Part shown: piece after piece, positions 44,023-54,902 of the stretch
Numbering within the stretch: the stretch's first letter is position 1
How the letters are laid out: the number at the start of each line of letters is the position of its first letter
Source of the DNA: Periconia sp. R9002
Taxonomy: Eukaryota; Ascomycota; Dothideomycetes; Pleosporales; Periconiaceae
Direction of reading: 5' to 3'
Length of the DNA: 64,000 nt
Assembly (NCBI GenBank): GCA_023627715.1
Contig: JAMAHW010000001.1
Coordinates: 248,001-312,000 of the forward strand
Made by a program: the position numbers and the translations under genes
The notes under the pieces: generated by a model
Seen by the model: only the letters and a program-made list of their open reading frames with translations
What the model was told of the DNA's origin: nothing
Databases searched by the model: none

Positions 44023-46872
44023 CACTACATTACTAGATACATGTAGTAAGTAAGTGAATTGACCACCATTCATACCATTCATGCCGAAGAGACACCCAGT
44101 CTTCATCTTTTTTTCCAATCAATGTCCCGTTCCGTCCCCCTTCCCTTCTTCTCTCCCTCTCCCTCCCCCTCCCCCCATCTTCCCGCTCTATATTTACCTC
44201 CTGTACCTTTCCTCACCCTCCAATGTCATCTTACTTCCCTATCCCTCCCTTTCCTCCCCCCTTTCTCGTTGAGAGGGTATCTGCATGCTTAAATGGGGTG
44301 CGTTGGGAGGGGGTAGAATAAGGGATGGGAAAGTGGGGGATTTGGGTTTAATTGATTTCTTTTGATATCACATTTAACATTTAACATTTATGAGTAAGTG
44401 AAGGGGTTAGGGGAGGGGAAAGTTAACATATTTGTGGGTTATATTGGTTGGATGGATGGTTGGTTGGTTTGATATGACTGAAGTTTTTCGTATGTACAGA
44501 ATTTTTGGGATGCCTTGTTTGTTTGCTGGGTGAATGGGTAGATGGTGAAGATGAGGAATGTACCTACCTATCCCACCGGTGTGTCGATACCCAGGGTAGC
44601 AATACTCTGTGAGGATCAATTGAAATGTCATGCATCCCACCGGCCAACTTGGCGAAGACGAAAAAAAATCATGTAGCTACGCATGACATACACACTCACT
44701 CTTGATTAATAGTCATATATCTACTATGAAGCCACGTCCACGTCACCTGCCTACTACAGCACAACGGCGGATTATCTTAGCGGTAGGAAGCCGTTAGGTT
44801 AGGACCTGTACGAGAGGGGTTGTACATGGGCAGGGCCGCATCGCATTGCATGGGGGGGACATGAGGCGAGCATGGGGTGGCAAAAGTAAAAAGGGAATTT
44901 TTCCATTGGAGGAACGGAGTACGAAACGAAACTAACGTGTTGGAGTTTTCTACTTTGCTCGGGACGCGTGGTCTGTGGGGTGAGAAGCGAAGGAGGTAGG
45001 TGCTCACTCTTTTTCCTCTCGGTTATCTATAGAAAGAGATGGATGGAGAAATGTCTGTTTACTTGCGACGCTGGTTTATGTGAGTACGGTGGATGTGGGA
45101 TAGTGTTTGGGGTAACGCGCGCGACGATGATGGGATGGATGGAGGTGGATGGGGTGACTTGCATATGAGGATGCTGTAGACGTTTATGCCTTGGGATGAT
45201 GCATCGTGTGCATTGCCATGTACAGCCTTCCATCAATGCGGCGAAGAAGCATGCGGGGACGTGGAAGGCAGACAGACAGGTGGAGGGTGAAACATTGGCG
45301 GCTCGCTGTCCACACAAAGTTGACGAGGTTGAGCAAGTAAGCGGAAGCTTTGGAAACCAGACAAATCCGATGGCATGATGGATGGTTCCCACCCGTGGCA
45401 CGTACGTCGTGTGTAGCTCATTGAGGTTCCTTGAGCCGTTGTTGGTCAGTTCCTTTGCCTTGGCTTTGGGGAATCCCCAGGGATTGGCGAGCAGAGGGAT
45501 CCATGAATCAACGAGCGGGTCAGGCCGTGAATGTGAGACAACCGACTTTTGGTTGTGTGGTTGTGTCGTTTCAGCTGCGGGTGCGACGGGGAGGCCAACG
45601 TTACAGGTTGATAGCCCTGCCTGCCACCTGCTGGGGTGCTAACCGCTTTGGGATGCCTACTCACCCTCACTAACGGCTGTTCTCTATGTGGGCAGTTATT
45701 ATCCAGTGCATTGCTTTGGTTGTTTGTAAGGGTCAGATGTTCGTTGTGGACACGGCAGATAGAGTGGTGCTGGAGGAGGGGTTGAGTGTGACGTCTTGTG
45801 TTGTGGGTGCCGTGCTGTGGGGGAGCGTTGACGACGTTGTTTTCAGTGCCGTATTTGGATGGGACGGTAATAGACTCGATACGTGTTTTGTGCAGAGAGA
45901 GGGAAGTAGGTGAACATGTGTGTCTGAGTCAAAACATTGGCGATAATAATAGGTGAGTTCAATTTCTTTGGGACGAGACGACTGAAAATAGCAGGGCAGC
46001 CATCAAAACAAGGCCGGTCGCTCGTGTGACGGACCCCACGAAAGCACAAGTGATAGCGGGTAGTCGACGATAGGATGGGGTAGTCACCGATGATGGATCA
46101 TGGTTGCAGGTGCAGGCATGCAGCAACTTTGGGGCCTTGTCATTTGGCAATGGAGTGCTTATCGTCGTCGTGGATGTCCGCCCAATCAAGCCGCATACGC
46201 CGCACGCCGTACCAAGTCAAGTAGACTTCTGAGGAAGAGTTGAGGGCATGATAATGATGCAGCGTCTTGTTCTGGCAAGAGGCCAAGTGGGAACGAGCAG
46301 CGGTCTGGGCCTGTTGCGGGCTTGTCACAGACACATCAGATCACGACCGACAGTGCGCGTCGCCCGTGTTTGACAGTGAGCGACCAGGGTGTGGCTTTCT
46401 GGGTTTCCTTAGTCGCCTGTGCTATGCTGTGCTGTACTGTTCCTTCTGAACCATCCCATCTGCCCTGCGCCCACATTTACCCTCGTTGCCTCTTGGCTTC
46501 CCTCAACCAGATATACAAAACGAACGCCCTCCCTGGTCCACTCCCTCCCCCCCTCCCCTCTGCCTCCCATCTTCTCTTCTCTGCCTTTCAAGATTGTTTC
46601 CATCCCAAACAATCCATTCCTCAATCCATCTACACTACACACTATTGATTTAACTCAAGTTAACATTGGTTCGAGGTTTCGCGAGTCGACACCCCCCGCT
46701 GGTTTCTAGTTGCTATCTAATTTCCACACCCTGGCCTTGTTTTTATTTTTTTCTTTTCCTCCCCCAACCACCTCACACTTTTCTTAAACTGTTTCGAGTC
46801 TGAGACTCCTTCTTTTCTTTTTGCTTCTTCTCCTCTTCTCTTCCTCTTCTTTATACCTACTCTTCCTTTATA

Positions 46873-47071
46873 ATGCGTCGCCAAATTCAACCTCCTTCAC
46901 ACCTCAAGGTCGCCCCCGGTTTGTACGGCCCTCCTCGCATCGAGGTCAACAACGTGCCCGTTGGCTCCTCTCAATTCGCTGCTCCCGCCGGTGGCTTGAG
47001 CGCGGGAATTGGTGCTGGAGAGAAATTCATCCCCACCATTCCTGCCATTCCAGGCTTTAGGACTAGTGCTG
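46873..47071 (+). CDS. coding exon upstream of the GNAT gene
   Basis: A frame starting ATGCGTCGCC after a CT-rich leader reads MRRQIQPPSHLKV, then GLYGPPRIEVNNVPVGS and a Gly/Ala/Pro segment. Codon choice is strongly biased as in expressed fungal genes. It ends at a good donor (GTACGT at 47072). Read unspliced it stops at 47085, giving a 70-aa protein. Spliced across 47072-47289 (branch CTAAT, acceptor GTGCAG) it enters the GNAT frame at 47290 in phase and would make a 381-aa fusion with that gene. I cannot decide between a small separate protein, a regulatory upstream frame and a true N-terminal exon. Confidence 0.5.
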
Positions 47072-47477
47072 GTACGTCTTTATAATGACTGCTTTTTCCT
47101 TTTCGTCCTCATCTTCTTCCCTTACACCCCTCTCGGTCTTCTCTCAATCCCTCATTCCCTACCCTTCTATCGTACAAGTGTAATACCACGGTTCTTCCAA
47201 GTACCATTCATTGTGCAAGGGAGCAAGAACGACCAGTGTGGAATTCATCCCAAAATACATTGAACCAATCGCTAATACCCCACGTGCAGCCTTCCTCACC
47301 TCTCTATCCGCAAACCTCCAAATCGACCCCGACTGCCCATCACCACTCCACACCCCGCTCACTTTCCGAACCCCCAACAACGCCTACCTCCCACCACCCT
47401 CTCCGCTCGCCTTCTCCACCATCGCACCACATATCGCCTACCCACCGCCATCCCTCTCGGAAGCAGAAGAGCCCACC

Positions 47478-48291
47478 ATGTCCGCCCCACCAGCCTCCCA
47501 CACCGAGACTACGCCCTCGGCCCCCACCGACTCCCTACCGCAACTCACAACCTACACCGCGACGACGCAAGAAGACCGCGTCGCAGGGCTGCGCCTCGTC
47601 GCAGACTCGGTCGCCCAGCAACGCCAAAGCGCCAGTAAAATGCTCATCTACCACCCCCTCAACCTCGCCGCATACGTCCTCCTCATCAGCGTTATTGCAA
47701 AAATCATTTACTCTGTCCCAGACGATCTTTATCTGCTGTTCACCACTCTCGGTGGTGTCACCTTCTCGTGTCTCATTGCCGTGCGATGGGCCACCTCGCG
47801 GTACCTGCAGCACGCCGAGACCATCAATTGGGACTGGCTGGGCGAGGATCGCATGCTGGTCGTCAAGTGGGGGGAGGAGATCATTGGCGCGTTGGTGCTG
47901 GGATGGGCAGACGCTGAGGCCGGGAAAAAGAAGGGACACGCGAAGAGGAGGCGCGGGAAGGCGGTCGTGAGGGCTTGGACGGTGCGGGGCAAGTACAGGG
48001 GAAAGGGTGTGGGTGAGGGCTTGTTGGAAGAGGCGGTCAAAGTGGCTGGTGAACGGGGTGCGGATGGGATTGTCTTCGCGGATGATCATGCCAGTGAGTT
48101 TTTCCCCTTTCTTCTCGTGATTTGGAACCAAACAGCTAACTGTAACAGATTCCAAACGCGTACTCCCAACCATCTACAACGCCTTCCTCGACAAGCAAGA
48201 AGCCCGCGCAGAAAAGGCTCTCGAGAAAGTCGCCGACGAGAAGGGAAACTTTAGACAGAGGCGTTCGTCTCCTACCTGGGGCAGCAGATAG
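47478..48291 (+). CDS. membrane-associated GNAT N-acetyltransferase
   Basis: Two exons (47478-48093 and 48149-48291) encode 252 aa. After a Ser/Pro-rich start, residues about 54-105 form two hydrophobic segments, LNLAAYVLLISVIAKIIYSV and LYLLFTTLGGVTFSCLIAV, predicted to anchor the protein in a membrane. The C-terminal half is a GNAT domain with the acetyl-CoA-binding motif RGKGVGEGLLEEA at about 171-183, preceded by the beta-strand AVVRAWTV. GNAT enzymes transfer acetyl from acetyl-CoA to an amine, and the substrate here is unknown. The resemblance to animal NAT8-type enzymes (two membrane segments plus GNAT) is architectural only. A basic insert (GKKKGHAKRRRGK) lies between strands. The frame is open upstream to 47211, and an upstream exon may extend it. 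Confidence 0.8.
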
Positions 48292-49657
48292 ATGGAACAT
48301 GTGTCTTTTCCAACGTCCCGTCGTTATCTTTCCCGCATACTTCTTTAACGACCAATCGATCTATTAGATGAAGACACAAACAAGATTCAAATCCTCCTCG
48401 GCTTTTTGCTTCGAGACCCTTTTTCCCACTCCAATTTCTTTCGTGCTACATATATACTCGCGACGGCGGTTCTCTTGATATCTTTTCCTCCATATCTCTC
48501 GCTTTCGGCTATACCAGAGAGAAGTGGAAATTTCCTTGCGCTCTCGAAATGATACCCTCACTTCTTTTATCTCGTCAATCTATCCATCCAAATTTGGGGG
48601 ACTACCTTGACACTCTGATACCCTTTCTTTCCTACTATCTATATATAGATGGATAGATGGATCCATATATACCCTCGCTTTGTTTACACGGCTTGGCCTA
48701 GTTAGTCCGTTAGTTCGTTAGTTGAATGAATCGTTAAGGAGTTGATTGAAATGAATAGAAACGTTTTTTTTTCGTTTGTTCCATGAATCGTTGGTTTAAC
48801 AAGTGAAACATGGTTCCTATATTTATTTATATTTCTAGTTGAGCAGTGGGTTTTAATCTATGCTTTTGTTCTATTTCTGGTGTGTCAGATGAAGGCGGGA
48901 GAGGGACGGAAATAGAAGACTACGGGTACGTTTTAGAAGAAGAAAAAAAGAGAGGTTGATTGATTGAAAGGAAAGGGTGAGCAGGAGGAGATACTAATAA
49001 CAATGAGAATACTTCTTCCACGTTTCGTTTTTTTAGTTTCTGGTGGAGAGAGGGATTGATGATTGGAACTATTTACACATGTATATCGATATATATTCTT
49101 CACGTCTAGTCGTCCTCGCTCTTTTCATAAAACGTATATGTATGTAAATATGTAAATAGTCTGATGGAGAGATACATACATATGAATATTTACATAGACA
49201 TTGTACCCACTTACAAACGTCTCTGCAGCGTGAGGGGAATACTCGGATACCGAGCTGAACTGAATTCAGTCGAGCTCAGTCCATCTACCTTCGTATTTCG
49301 AAAACTACATAGTACATACATACGCACCTCTTGCCCTCGTCCCACCACACACACACATCCCATCGTACCTGCCTACCATTATCACTGGTAAATCAAGTTA
49401 TCGACATGTACGGAATGAGGAACAAGACGATGATTTGTTCGTTGATAGTATGTACATAGTTACATTGATACGAAGAGGTACAGTATTTGATAGGTACATA
49501 AACAACTACGTTACCCGGTAGGTATATACGTACGTAGATTACGAGGGTGGTGGTTTTTTTCCCGGGCAGCTCTCGAATCGGATCGATCGGAGAGGGGGAG
49601 GAAAGAGCGGCTGTGATTACTGTACATTGCAACACCATACAAGAACGAGAACGAGAA

Positions 49658-49680
49658 GATTGATTGATTGATTGATTGAT
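49658..49680. repeat. (GATT)n microsatellite
   Basis: Nearly six tandem copies of GATT. Confidence 0.9.
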
Positions 49681-50077
49681 CACCCCCAAGGACCGGGTAG
49701 GTAGGGAGGGATATCACACCTTATCGCGTCATATCATGCATGCGTAATATAATCAATCTGCGCAAAGCAACGCAGCGCGAGATATGTATGTACGATATTA
49801 AAAACTTTCCCGAGGGTATGCTTTGCTCTGGATACACTGATAAGGAGAGAGCAAATAGCTACTGGAAGAGAGTGCACGAGGGGGTCGATCGATCATGTGG
49901 ATGGGGAAACACGAGAGAAAAAAGCAAAGATCAAACGGACCGTTTACGGTATGACGATGGTGGTGGAGGAGAAGGATAAGCTTCTCGAGCTACGTGTATG
50001 GGGGTTTGTTTAACTACCCCGCCTATCGCGCTTCATCGACCTTCTCCCCCCTCCCCCTCCCGTCCCCCCAGACTAAA

Positions 50078-50092
50078 CTGCTGCTGCTGCTG
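50078..50092. repeat. (CTG)5 tract
   Basis: Five tandem CTG triplets outside any supported gene. Confidence 0.85.
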
Positions 50093-50851
50093 TTTTCTGC
50101 TCACATGCGCAGAAAGCAAGCGCGCCATGGCCCCACTATGAGGTCGGTGGGTGATAACGTAGCCTGGCTGAAGATCATGTTGAGGCGTGCGTGCGTGCGT
50201 GCGGGTGTTTTTTTTAATGCAAGCATGTATGCATGTGTGCTGAGTGAGGGTAGGGTTGGGCCTTGTTTGTTGTATGTGACTAGACTACCTACCTACGCAC
50301 GCACGCACACGCGATAAGGGATTCGGGGCTTAGTTGTGGGTTGAGAAGTGGGCGACGACCGTTTGTGGGAAGTAGGTTGAGTTCGGGATATGCCGGTGGG
50401 GGGGAGGGACGTGAGGAGGCCTGATGTTGTGAGAGGTTTTGTTGTCGTATCAGTTGGTGTGTATCTTCCGATGGCATCATCATTTGCTGACATTATTCTC
50501 GTTGCGTTGGTGTTGTGTACTCGTTTCTTACGCAAGCTGGATCGAGGAGCATGTGCGTAGCTAGCAGAGGGAAAGACATGTTGAGTATGTTGCGTGGGTT
50601 GGTCTTTGATGGTTGGGTGTGTTGGTTCTCGTTTCCCTTCTCCCGGATAGCACAATGACAGGGAAGAGGGCTCGTATTCATCTGAGGGTAAGTTGAAACA
50701 GGGTTCGTGTTCTCGTTTTTCTTGCCTTGATCACCCGGATATCGGTAGCGGAGTGGGGGAGCTGATATGTCGACAGAGAGGTGTGATAGGTAGATAGAGA
50801 GGCAAGAGGGACGTATAGAGAAGTACCGGTGCACACAGGACCAAGACAGTG

Positions 50852-51361
50852 TCAGCGTTCCTCGGCACCGCCTTCGACAGAATCGGGCTCGTCGCGGAGT
50901 TGCCTTATCACGTTCTGTTGTTTTCCAATATCACTACGAGTTAGTTTAGGTTTCGTGGGATTGTGTTGGGTGTGATTTCGGGGGGAATCTCGCGCGAGTA
51001 CTGCTCTTCTTTGGGACATCCCGCAATGTAGCAAGCCAGCTTGATTGAGAGCTAGCAGAAAATCACAGTGTGTATTTGTGTGCATGCCCGTAGTTGTATG
51101 TGGTGCGGTTTGGAGGGTGGAGGAAACGTACCGCGAGTGCTTCTGGGTTTGCGCCGTTTTCGATGAGCGAGACGCAATACGAGAGTTGCTGGCGGTCAAG
51201 GTGCGTATTCTAGGATTTCTGTGAGTTGATAGGCAATTTAAAAGGGCTATGGATGCAACTGGACGTACGAGGAGGGTCGCGATCTCGTGGAGGATATCGA
51301 TCACTTCACGCGCTGCTTTGCGCTTCACCTCCTGCGTTGGAGCAACGGCCTCGGCTGGCAT
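50852..51361 (-). CDS. mzt1: mitotic-spindle organizing protein 1 (Mzt1)
   Basis: Mzt1/GCP9 is a tiny subunit that docks the gamma-tubulin complex to spindle pole bodies. Three minus-strand exons, 51361-51269, 51209-51132 and 50914-50852, encode 77 aa, the usual length. The sequence contains EVKRKAAREVIDILHEIATL, then NTHLDRQQLSYCVSLIENG and ANPEALANVIRQLRDE, the conserved helical hairpin of the family. All exon junctions are phase 0. The C-terminal SVEGGAEER tail is not conserved. It shares a 454-bp divergent promoter with the next plus-strand gene. Confidence 0.93.
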   Translation of the reverse strand: MPAEAVAPTQEVKRKAAREVIDILHEIATLLVRPVASIALLNCLSTHRNPRIRTLTASNSRIASRSSKTAQTQKHSRYVSSTLQTAPHTTTGMHTNTHCDFLLALNQAGLLHCGMSQRRAVLARDSPRNHTQHNPTKPKLTRSDIGKQQNVIRQLRDEPDSVEGGAEER

Positions 51362-51815
51362 GGCTGGCTGTGTCTATGTTTTACGTGGAGTAAAAGTATG
51401 AGACTCAATTGGAGCAGGATCAGGGTATGCGAATTGGAGGATTCTTCAATATGTTGTCGTGGTTGTTCGTTGTTTACCGTGCTGGTTTCGCTTCCGGGGA
51501 TGGCGCGGATTTTCGGAGGTTCCCCTTAGCTAGAGCTCTCTTCTACCCCTCCAACCCCGCAATGCCCCAAGCTCCACCATCTCGATGCCATACAATTCTC
51601 CTTGAGCGATTTCATGTCAACGACATCATGACATTTATTATGACGAAACACTGCGACCACAAAATTCATTTGCTCGATACAAAAAGAAACATCTCGGACA
51701 TGTCTCCCATCACACAAACAATCCCATTTCATCCTTCGTATACCCTCAGGAGCAACAAACCCTGACACAGAGTCGCAATTACCACTTTCATACTTCATTC
51801 TACTTCGATATCACA
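51362..51815. promoter_or_regulatory. divergent promoter mzt1 / orphan gene
   Basis: 454 bp between divergent starts; no gene is seen. Any regulatory motifs are not resolvable by eye. Confidence 0.35.
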
Positions 51816-52343
51816 ATGCCACAAGATCCTCACCAAGGCGGCCGTCTCGAAGACATGGCCCCGACAGGGACCACTATGCCAAATGATGCTGGTATCCAGC
51901 GGATCATTCCGTCCAAAGCACGACCCGATCAAGTCAACCCAGACCCAGGACTCTACTCGCATACGAATCCAGCCCACGTCGCTGACAATGCCTTCGATAT
52001 TCCTCGCGGGCCCAGGGACCAGGGCGTTACCAGCGAGATCATAACCGGGATTGGCGATCAGATGCCGAGTAGCATTGAGAAGAAAACCTTTGGTGAGTCC
52101 GTCCTAATCGGGATGTCAAGAGTGAGCCTGAAACTGAATGGGAATGAGTACTAATATGCCCTGCGATGGCTAGACAATGTGGGATATAGTCCCCAGGCAA
52201 AGGGACATGATCGAGCTCATAAACATGCTAAGAAAGCCAATGATTTTGATGTCATGGCACAGGCAGATCATGACGTTAGACCTGCTCCGGGAGAAGAAGA
52301 GTATTCGCAGGAGGAATTGTTGGATAGGAGAGGAGCAAAATAG
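51816..52343 (+). CDS. orphan acidic/hydrophilic protein, 148 aa
   Basis: Two exons, 51816-52092 and 52174-52343, give 148 aa, joined by an 81-nt intron with a GTGAGT donor and ACTAAT branch. The product is hydrophilic, with DNAFDIPRGPRDQGVTSEI and IEKKTFDNVGYSPQAKG, then ANDFDVMAQADHDVRPAPG and an acidic end EEEYSQEELLDRRGAK. There is no signal peptide, membrane segment or known domain. Composition and length recall small disordered stress-related fungal proteins, but that is only impression. The second exon reads cleanly in frame after splicing, which supports a real gene. Confidence 0.7.
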
Positions 52344-52975
52344 GGTAGTATTTGCTTGCAATAGTTGGGTGGTGGTTCATAGATAAAAGTGCAGAATCCT
52401 TAAAACCACAGAAGGCTGGTTCCGTCGTTGATCAGTCGTGAGAAATTTACACATGTATTTCTTATTTTCTTTCCTTTGCTTTTTGGAAAGTTTCATGAGC
52501 TTCCCACATGCATCAGAACGATATAAATTAAATATCTAGGGATCATACCGACTGAAATTGAGACACTACATGCAGTACTCGAGGCAATTTCATATCAATT
52601 GAGGTATTTATTGATGTTCTACATCGCTTTGTCGATCCACTTCGAAAATGAGTAATTTCACTTAGAATTCAAAGGCTTATAAATGCAGAAGTTAACTTAG
52701 CTCAATTAGTTAATACATGACGGTTCAGGGGTCCATCTTGACTGTGCACTTTCATTTCCACGATCTTTACCTCCAACCGCAACGCCACACACATGTGGCG
52801 CTTCCCGATTGCCCCGCTAGCATACCCCACCAAAATTTCCACATCGACCACCCAACCAGCTTTCTTCAAAACAACTACACGAGACACTATTTCGTGTTTT
52901 TGTGTGTTTGGCGCCATTGTCACCGCTCTCGAGCCTGACCACGAATAAGCCTATATCTCGTCTGCGCCGTGAGCA
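52344..52975. other. intergenic, 630 bp
   Basis: The 3' UTR of the orphan gene and the promoter of the next gene; nothing else is recognised. Confidence 0.4.
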
Positions 52976-53905
52976 ATGGTGTACTACTTCAGCTCCAACG
53001 TCGTCTCACCGTCTGCCTTCATTTACGTCGGCAAGGACAAAGTAGAAAGTAGGTGCTACTCTCTTCTCTCTATGCCTAAGTGCAAATGCCTGGAAAATGA
53101 AGGGAACGATGGAAAGCTAATCTGGGAACCATGACATGTAGATGAGGAACTCATCAAACACGGGTGGGACGAAGATGTTTGGTTCCACGTTGACAATCTG
53201 AGCTCGGCGCATATCTATGTGAGATTACCCGAGGGACAGAATTGGGAGAATATAGACAAGGACTTGTTGGTGGATTGTGCGCAGTTGACCAAGGCGAACA
53301 GTATTGAAGGTGAGTTTTGGACAGTCAATGAAAGGGTGAGTCCTAACTTGACCGTCCGTTGTGTATAGGTAACAAGAAAGACAATATCACTATTGTGTAC
53401 ACGCCATGGTCCAACTTGAAGAAAGACGGAAGTATGGCTGTTGGCCAGGTAGGCTTCAAGGACCAACGCAAGGTTTGTTCGCATGCCTAACTCTACTGGA
53501 GCCCGTAATGTACTGATGATGAGCCAGGTCAAACGCATTCACGTGGAGAAACGAGAGAACCCGATCGTCAATCGACTTAATAAGACTAAAGTTGAGAAAT
53601 TCCCAGATCTTCGCGAGGAAAAAGAAGCGAGGCTCAAGGAGTTGAGAGCTCGTGATCGTGACGCAGTGCAAGCCAGGGTATGTGACGTGTCGTTCTTTCC
53701 CACCTCTCAACTTGTTTAGAATCGTCACATTGCAGAGATGTCTGCTAACGTGGTGCAGCGAAAAGAAGAGGCCCGCGTGGCGAAGGAGCGCAAGGAGAAG
53801 GCATGGCAACGCGATCATGCGTATGACGACCTCTTCACGGAAGACAACCTTGCTCAGTCCAGCAATCAAAATCGCTCGGAGGATTTCCTAGATGATTTTT
53901 TCTAG
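52976..53905 (+). CDS. jlp2: CCDC25/Jlp2 homologue (NFACT-R domain)
   Basis: Five exons (52976-53048, 53142-53309, 53369-53472, 53528-53677, 53759-53905) encode 213 aa, close to human CCDC25 (208 aa) and yeast Jlp2. The N-terminal NFACT-R (DUF814) domain, related to the RNA-binding part of the ribosome quality-control factor Rqc2/NEMF, contains [53 protein letters not shown] and [20 protein letters not shown]. The C-terminal half is a charged coiled coil ([18 protein letters not shown] and [18 protein letters not shown]), ending in acidic EDFLDDFF. The biochemical role in fungi is not established. The four short introns are 55-93 nt. Confidence 0.93.
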
Positions 53906-54227
53906 ATGTGTGGATATTGGTCGACTGCGGATAGGAGAATGACGGCTTCAAAGCCATGTTACCTCCCATGACCACTGCGTATAACGCCCTGAGAGGCTCG
54001 AGGATCGTAAGAGTTGGTGTTGGATCGGTTCCACGTCAGTGAACTCAGAGATTAGGCTCTCGAACGGTCACCGCTGGGATACACATTTCCATGCTCTCGT
54101 TGAGCATCTCAATAGTATGGTTGAAGGCATCGAAAGCGGTCGTGTTGATGCGAATCTCTTCCGCAGATCTGTCTCAATCAACATCCAATGCGGCTACCGG
54201 CCAGCGGAATGGGGCAGCTGGGGAGAC
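53906..54227. other. convergent intergenic, 320 bp
   Basis: Tail-to-tail spacer between jlp2 and the LYR-protein gene. Nothing recognised. Confidence 0.4.
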
Positions 54228-54521
54228 TCACGGAGGTTTATTGTTCGTTCTTGTCTTGCCACCGAACTCCTGATTTCTCCATGCAACGAGGAGATTCTTC
54301 AGAATTTTGTGCTCCAGACCACTGTGGGTGGTAGCATATCTTAGGAATTCTATAGTGTTCTGAACCCTCTGTAGGTTGAATTCAGTGTTTGGTGAAGGTT
54401 TTCGGAAGGCGAACCGAAGGCGGTCTCGAAATACGAAACGTGCAGGCTTAGAAAATTGAACCGCTCGCAGACCATGGCGGTAAAGATGCCTATAGCAGCG
54501 GATGACTTCTTCTGTAGACAT
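54228..54521 (-). CDS. LYR-motif protein (DUF1763-like)
   Basis: The 97-aa product starts MSTEEVIRCYRHLYRHGLRA, with the Leu-Tyr-Arg motif at residues 13-15. LYR proteins act in mitochondria as assembly factors or accessory subunits, binding acyl-carrier protein and Fe-S machinery. The following VRFDRL-like stretch (FRDRLRFAFRK), the NLQRVQNTIEFLRYA helix and LEHKILKNLLVAWRN resemble the fungal DUF1763 group within the LYR superfamily. There is no obvious presequence, as is common in the family. The last 11 residues (GGKTRTNNKPP) are not family-like and may reflect a missed 3' splice or natural variation. It shares a 381-bp divergent promoter with the DUF2293 gene. Confidence 0.75.
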   Translation of the reverse strand: MSTEEVIRCYRHLYRHGLRAVQFSKPARFVFRDRLRFAFRKPSPNTEFNLQRVQNTIEFLRYATTHSGLEHKILKNLLVAWRNQEFGGKTRTNNKPP

Positions 54522-54902
54522 ATCGATGGTGAGGTAGGTATGTCAAGAGAGAAGAGTTACACAGGGTCGGAGGTGAGGAGAGCTGTGATTGGACCAGGCC
54601 GTGCCCTTCGTCGGGCAGACGTTGATCCTTGCCGGCGCTAAGCGCTCCCCCGATTCAGTCACGTTCACCTCTGCCGCCACCAGACTCTCCAACACACCTC
54701 AACGTCTTGTCTTTCGTGTATATACATATCAGCAGCTGCCTCGCCCGCTTGCCATCGGCTCGTTAGGGCTATAGGTGTTTTTTTGAAGCGCCCTAGTGTT
54801 TTGATATATCAAATTCGAAGGCGCGCGATGCCTTGTACACACCACTAACCTGCACAGTTTTCAGTTTGTCTCGTCTCCAAGTTCTTTTCTGACACGTACA
54901 GA
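54522..54902. promoter_or_regulatory. divergent promoter LYR gene / DUF2293 gene
   Basis: 381 bp between divergent starts. No gene seen. Confidence 0.35.

Larger units (their letters stand above)
42994..46872. other. gene-free desert, 3.9 kb
   Basis: No confident gene. It contains (CT)n at 43861-43878 and (GT)n at 43991-44019. One 88-codon minus-strand frame at 43033-43299 has a coding look but no recognisable family. From about 46480 to 46870 it is strongly CT-rich and probably the leader of the following gene. Confidence 0.5.
48292..50851. other. gene-free desert, 2.6 kb
   Basis: This lies between the convergent GNAT and mzt1 genes. It contains (GATT)n at 49658-49680, (CTG)5 at 50078-50092 and inverted GCGT/ACGC tracts at 50185-50203 and 50296-50308. 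I see no supportable gene. Confidence 0.55.

Noticed and set aside
47236..47970. 244-codon plus-strand frame overlapping the GNAT gene
   Set aside because: It is a shifted frame of C-rich GNAT coding sequence, and its product is low-complexity Pro/Ser/Arg.
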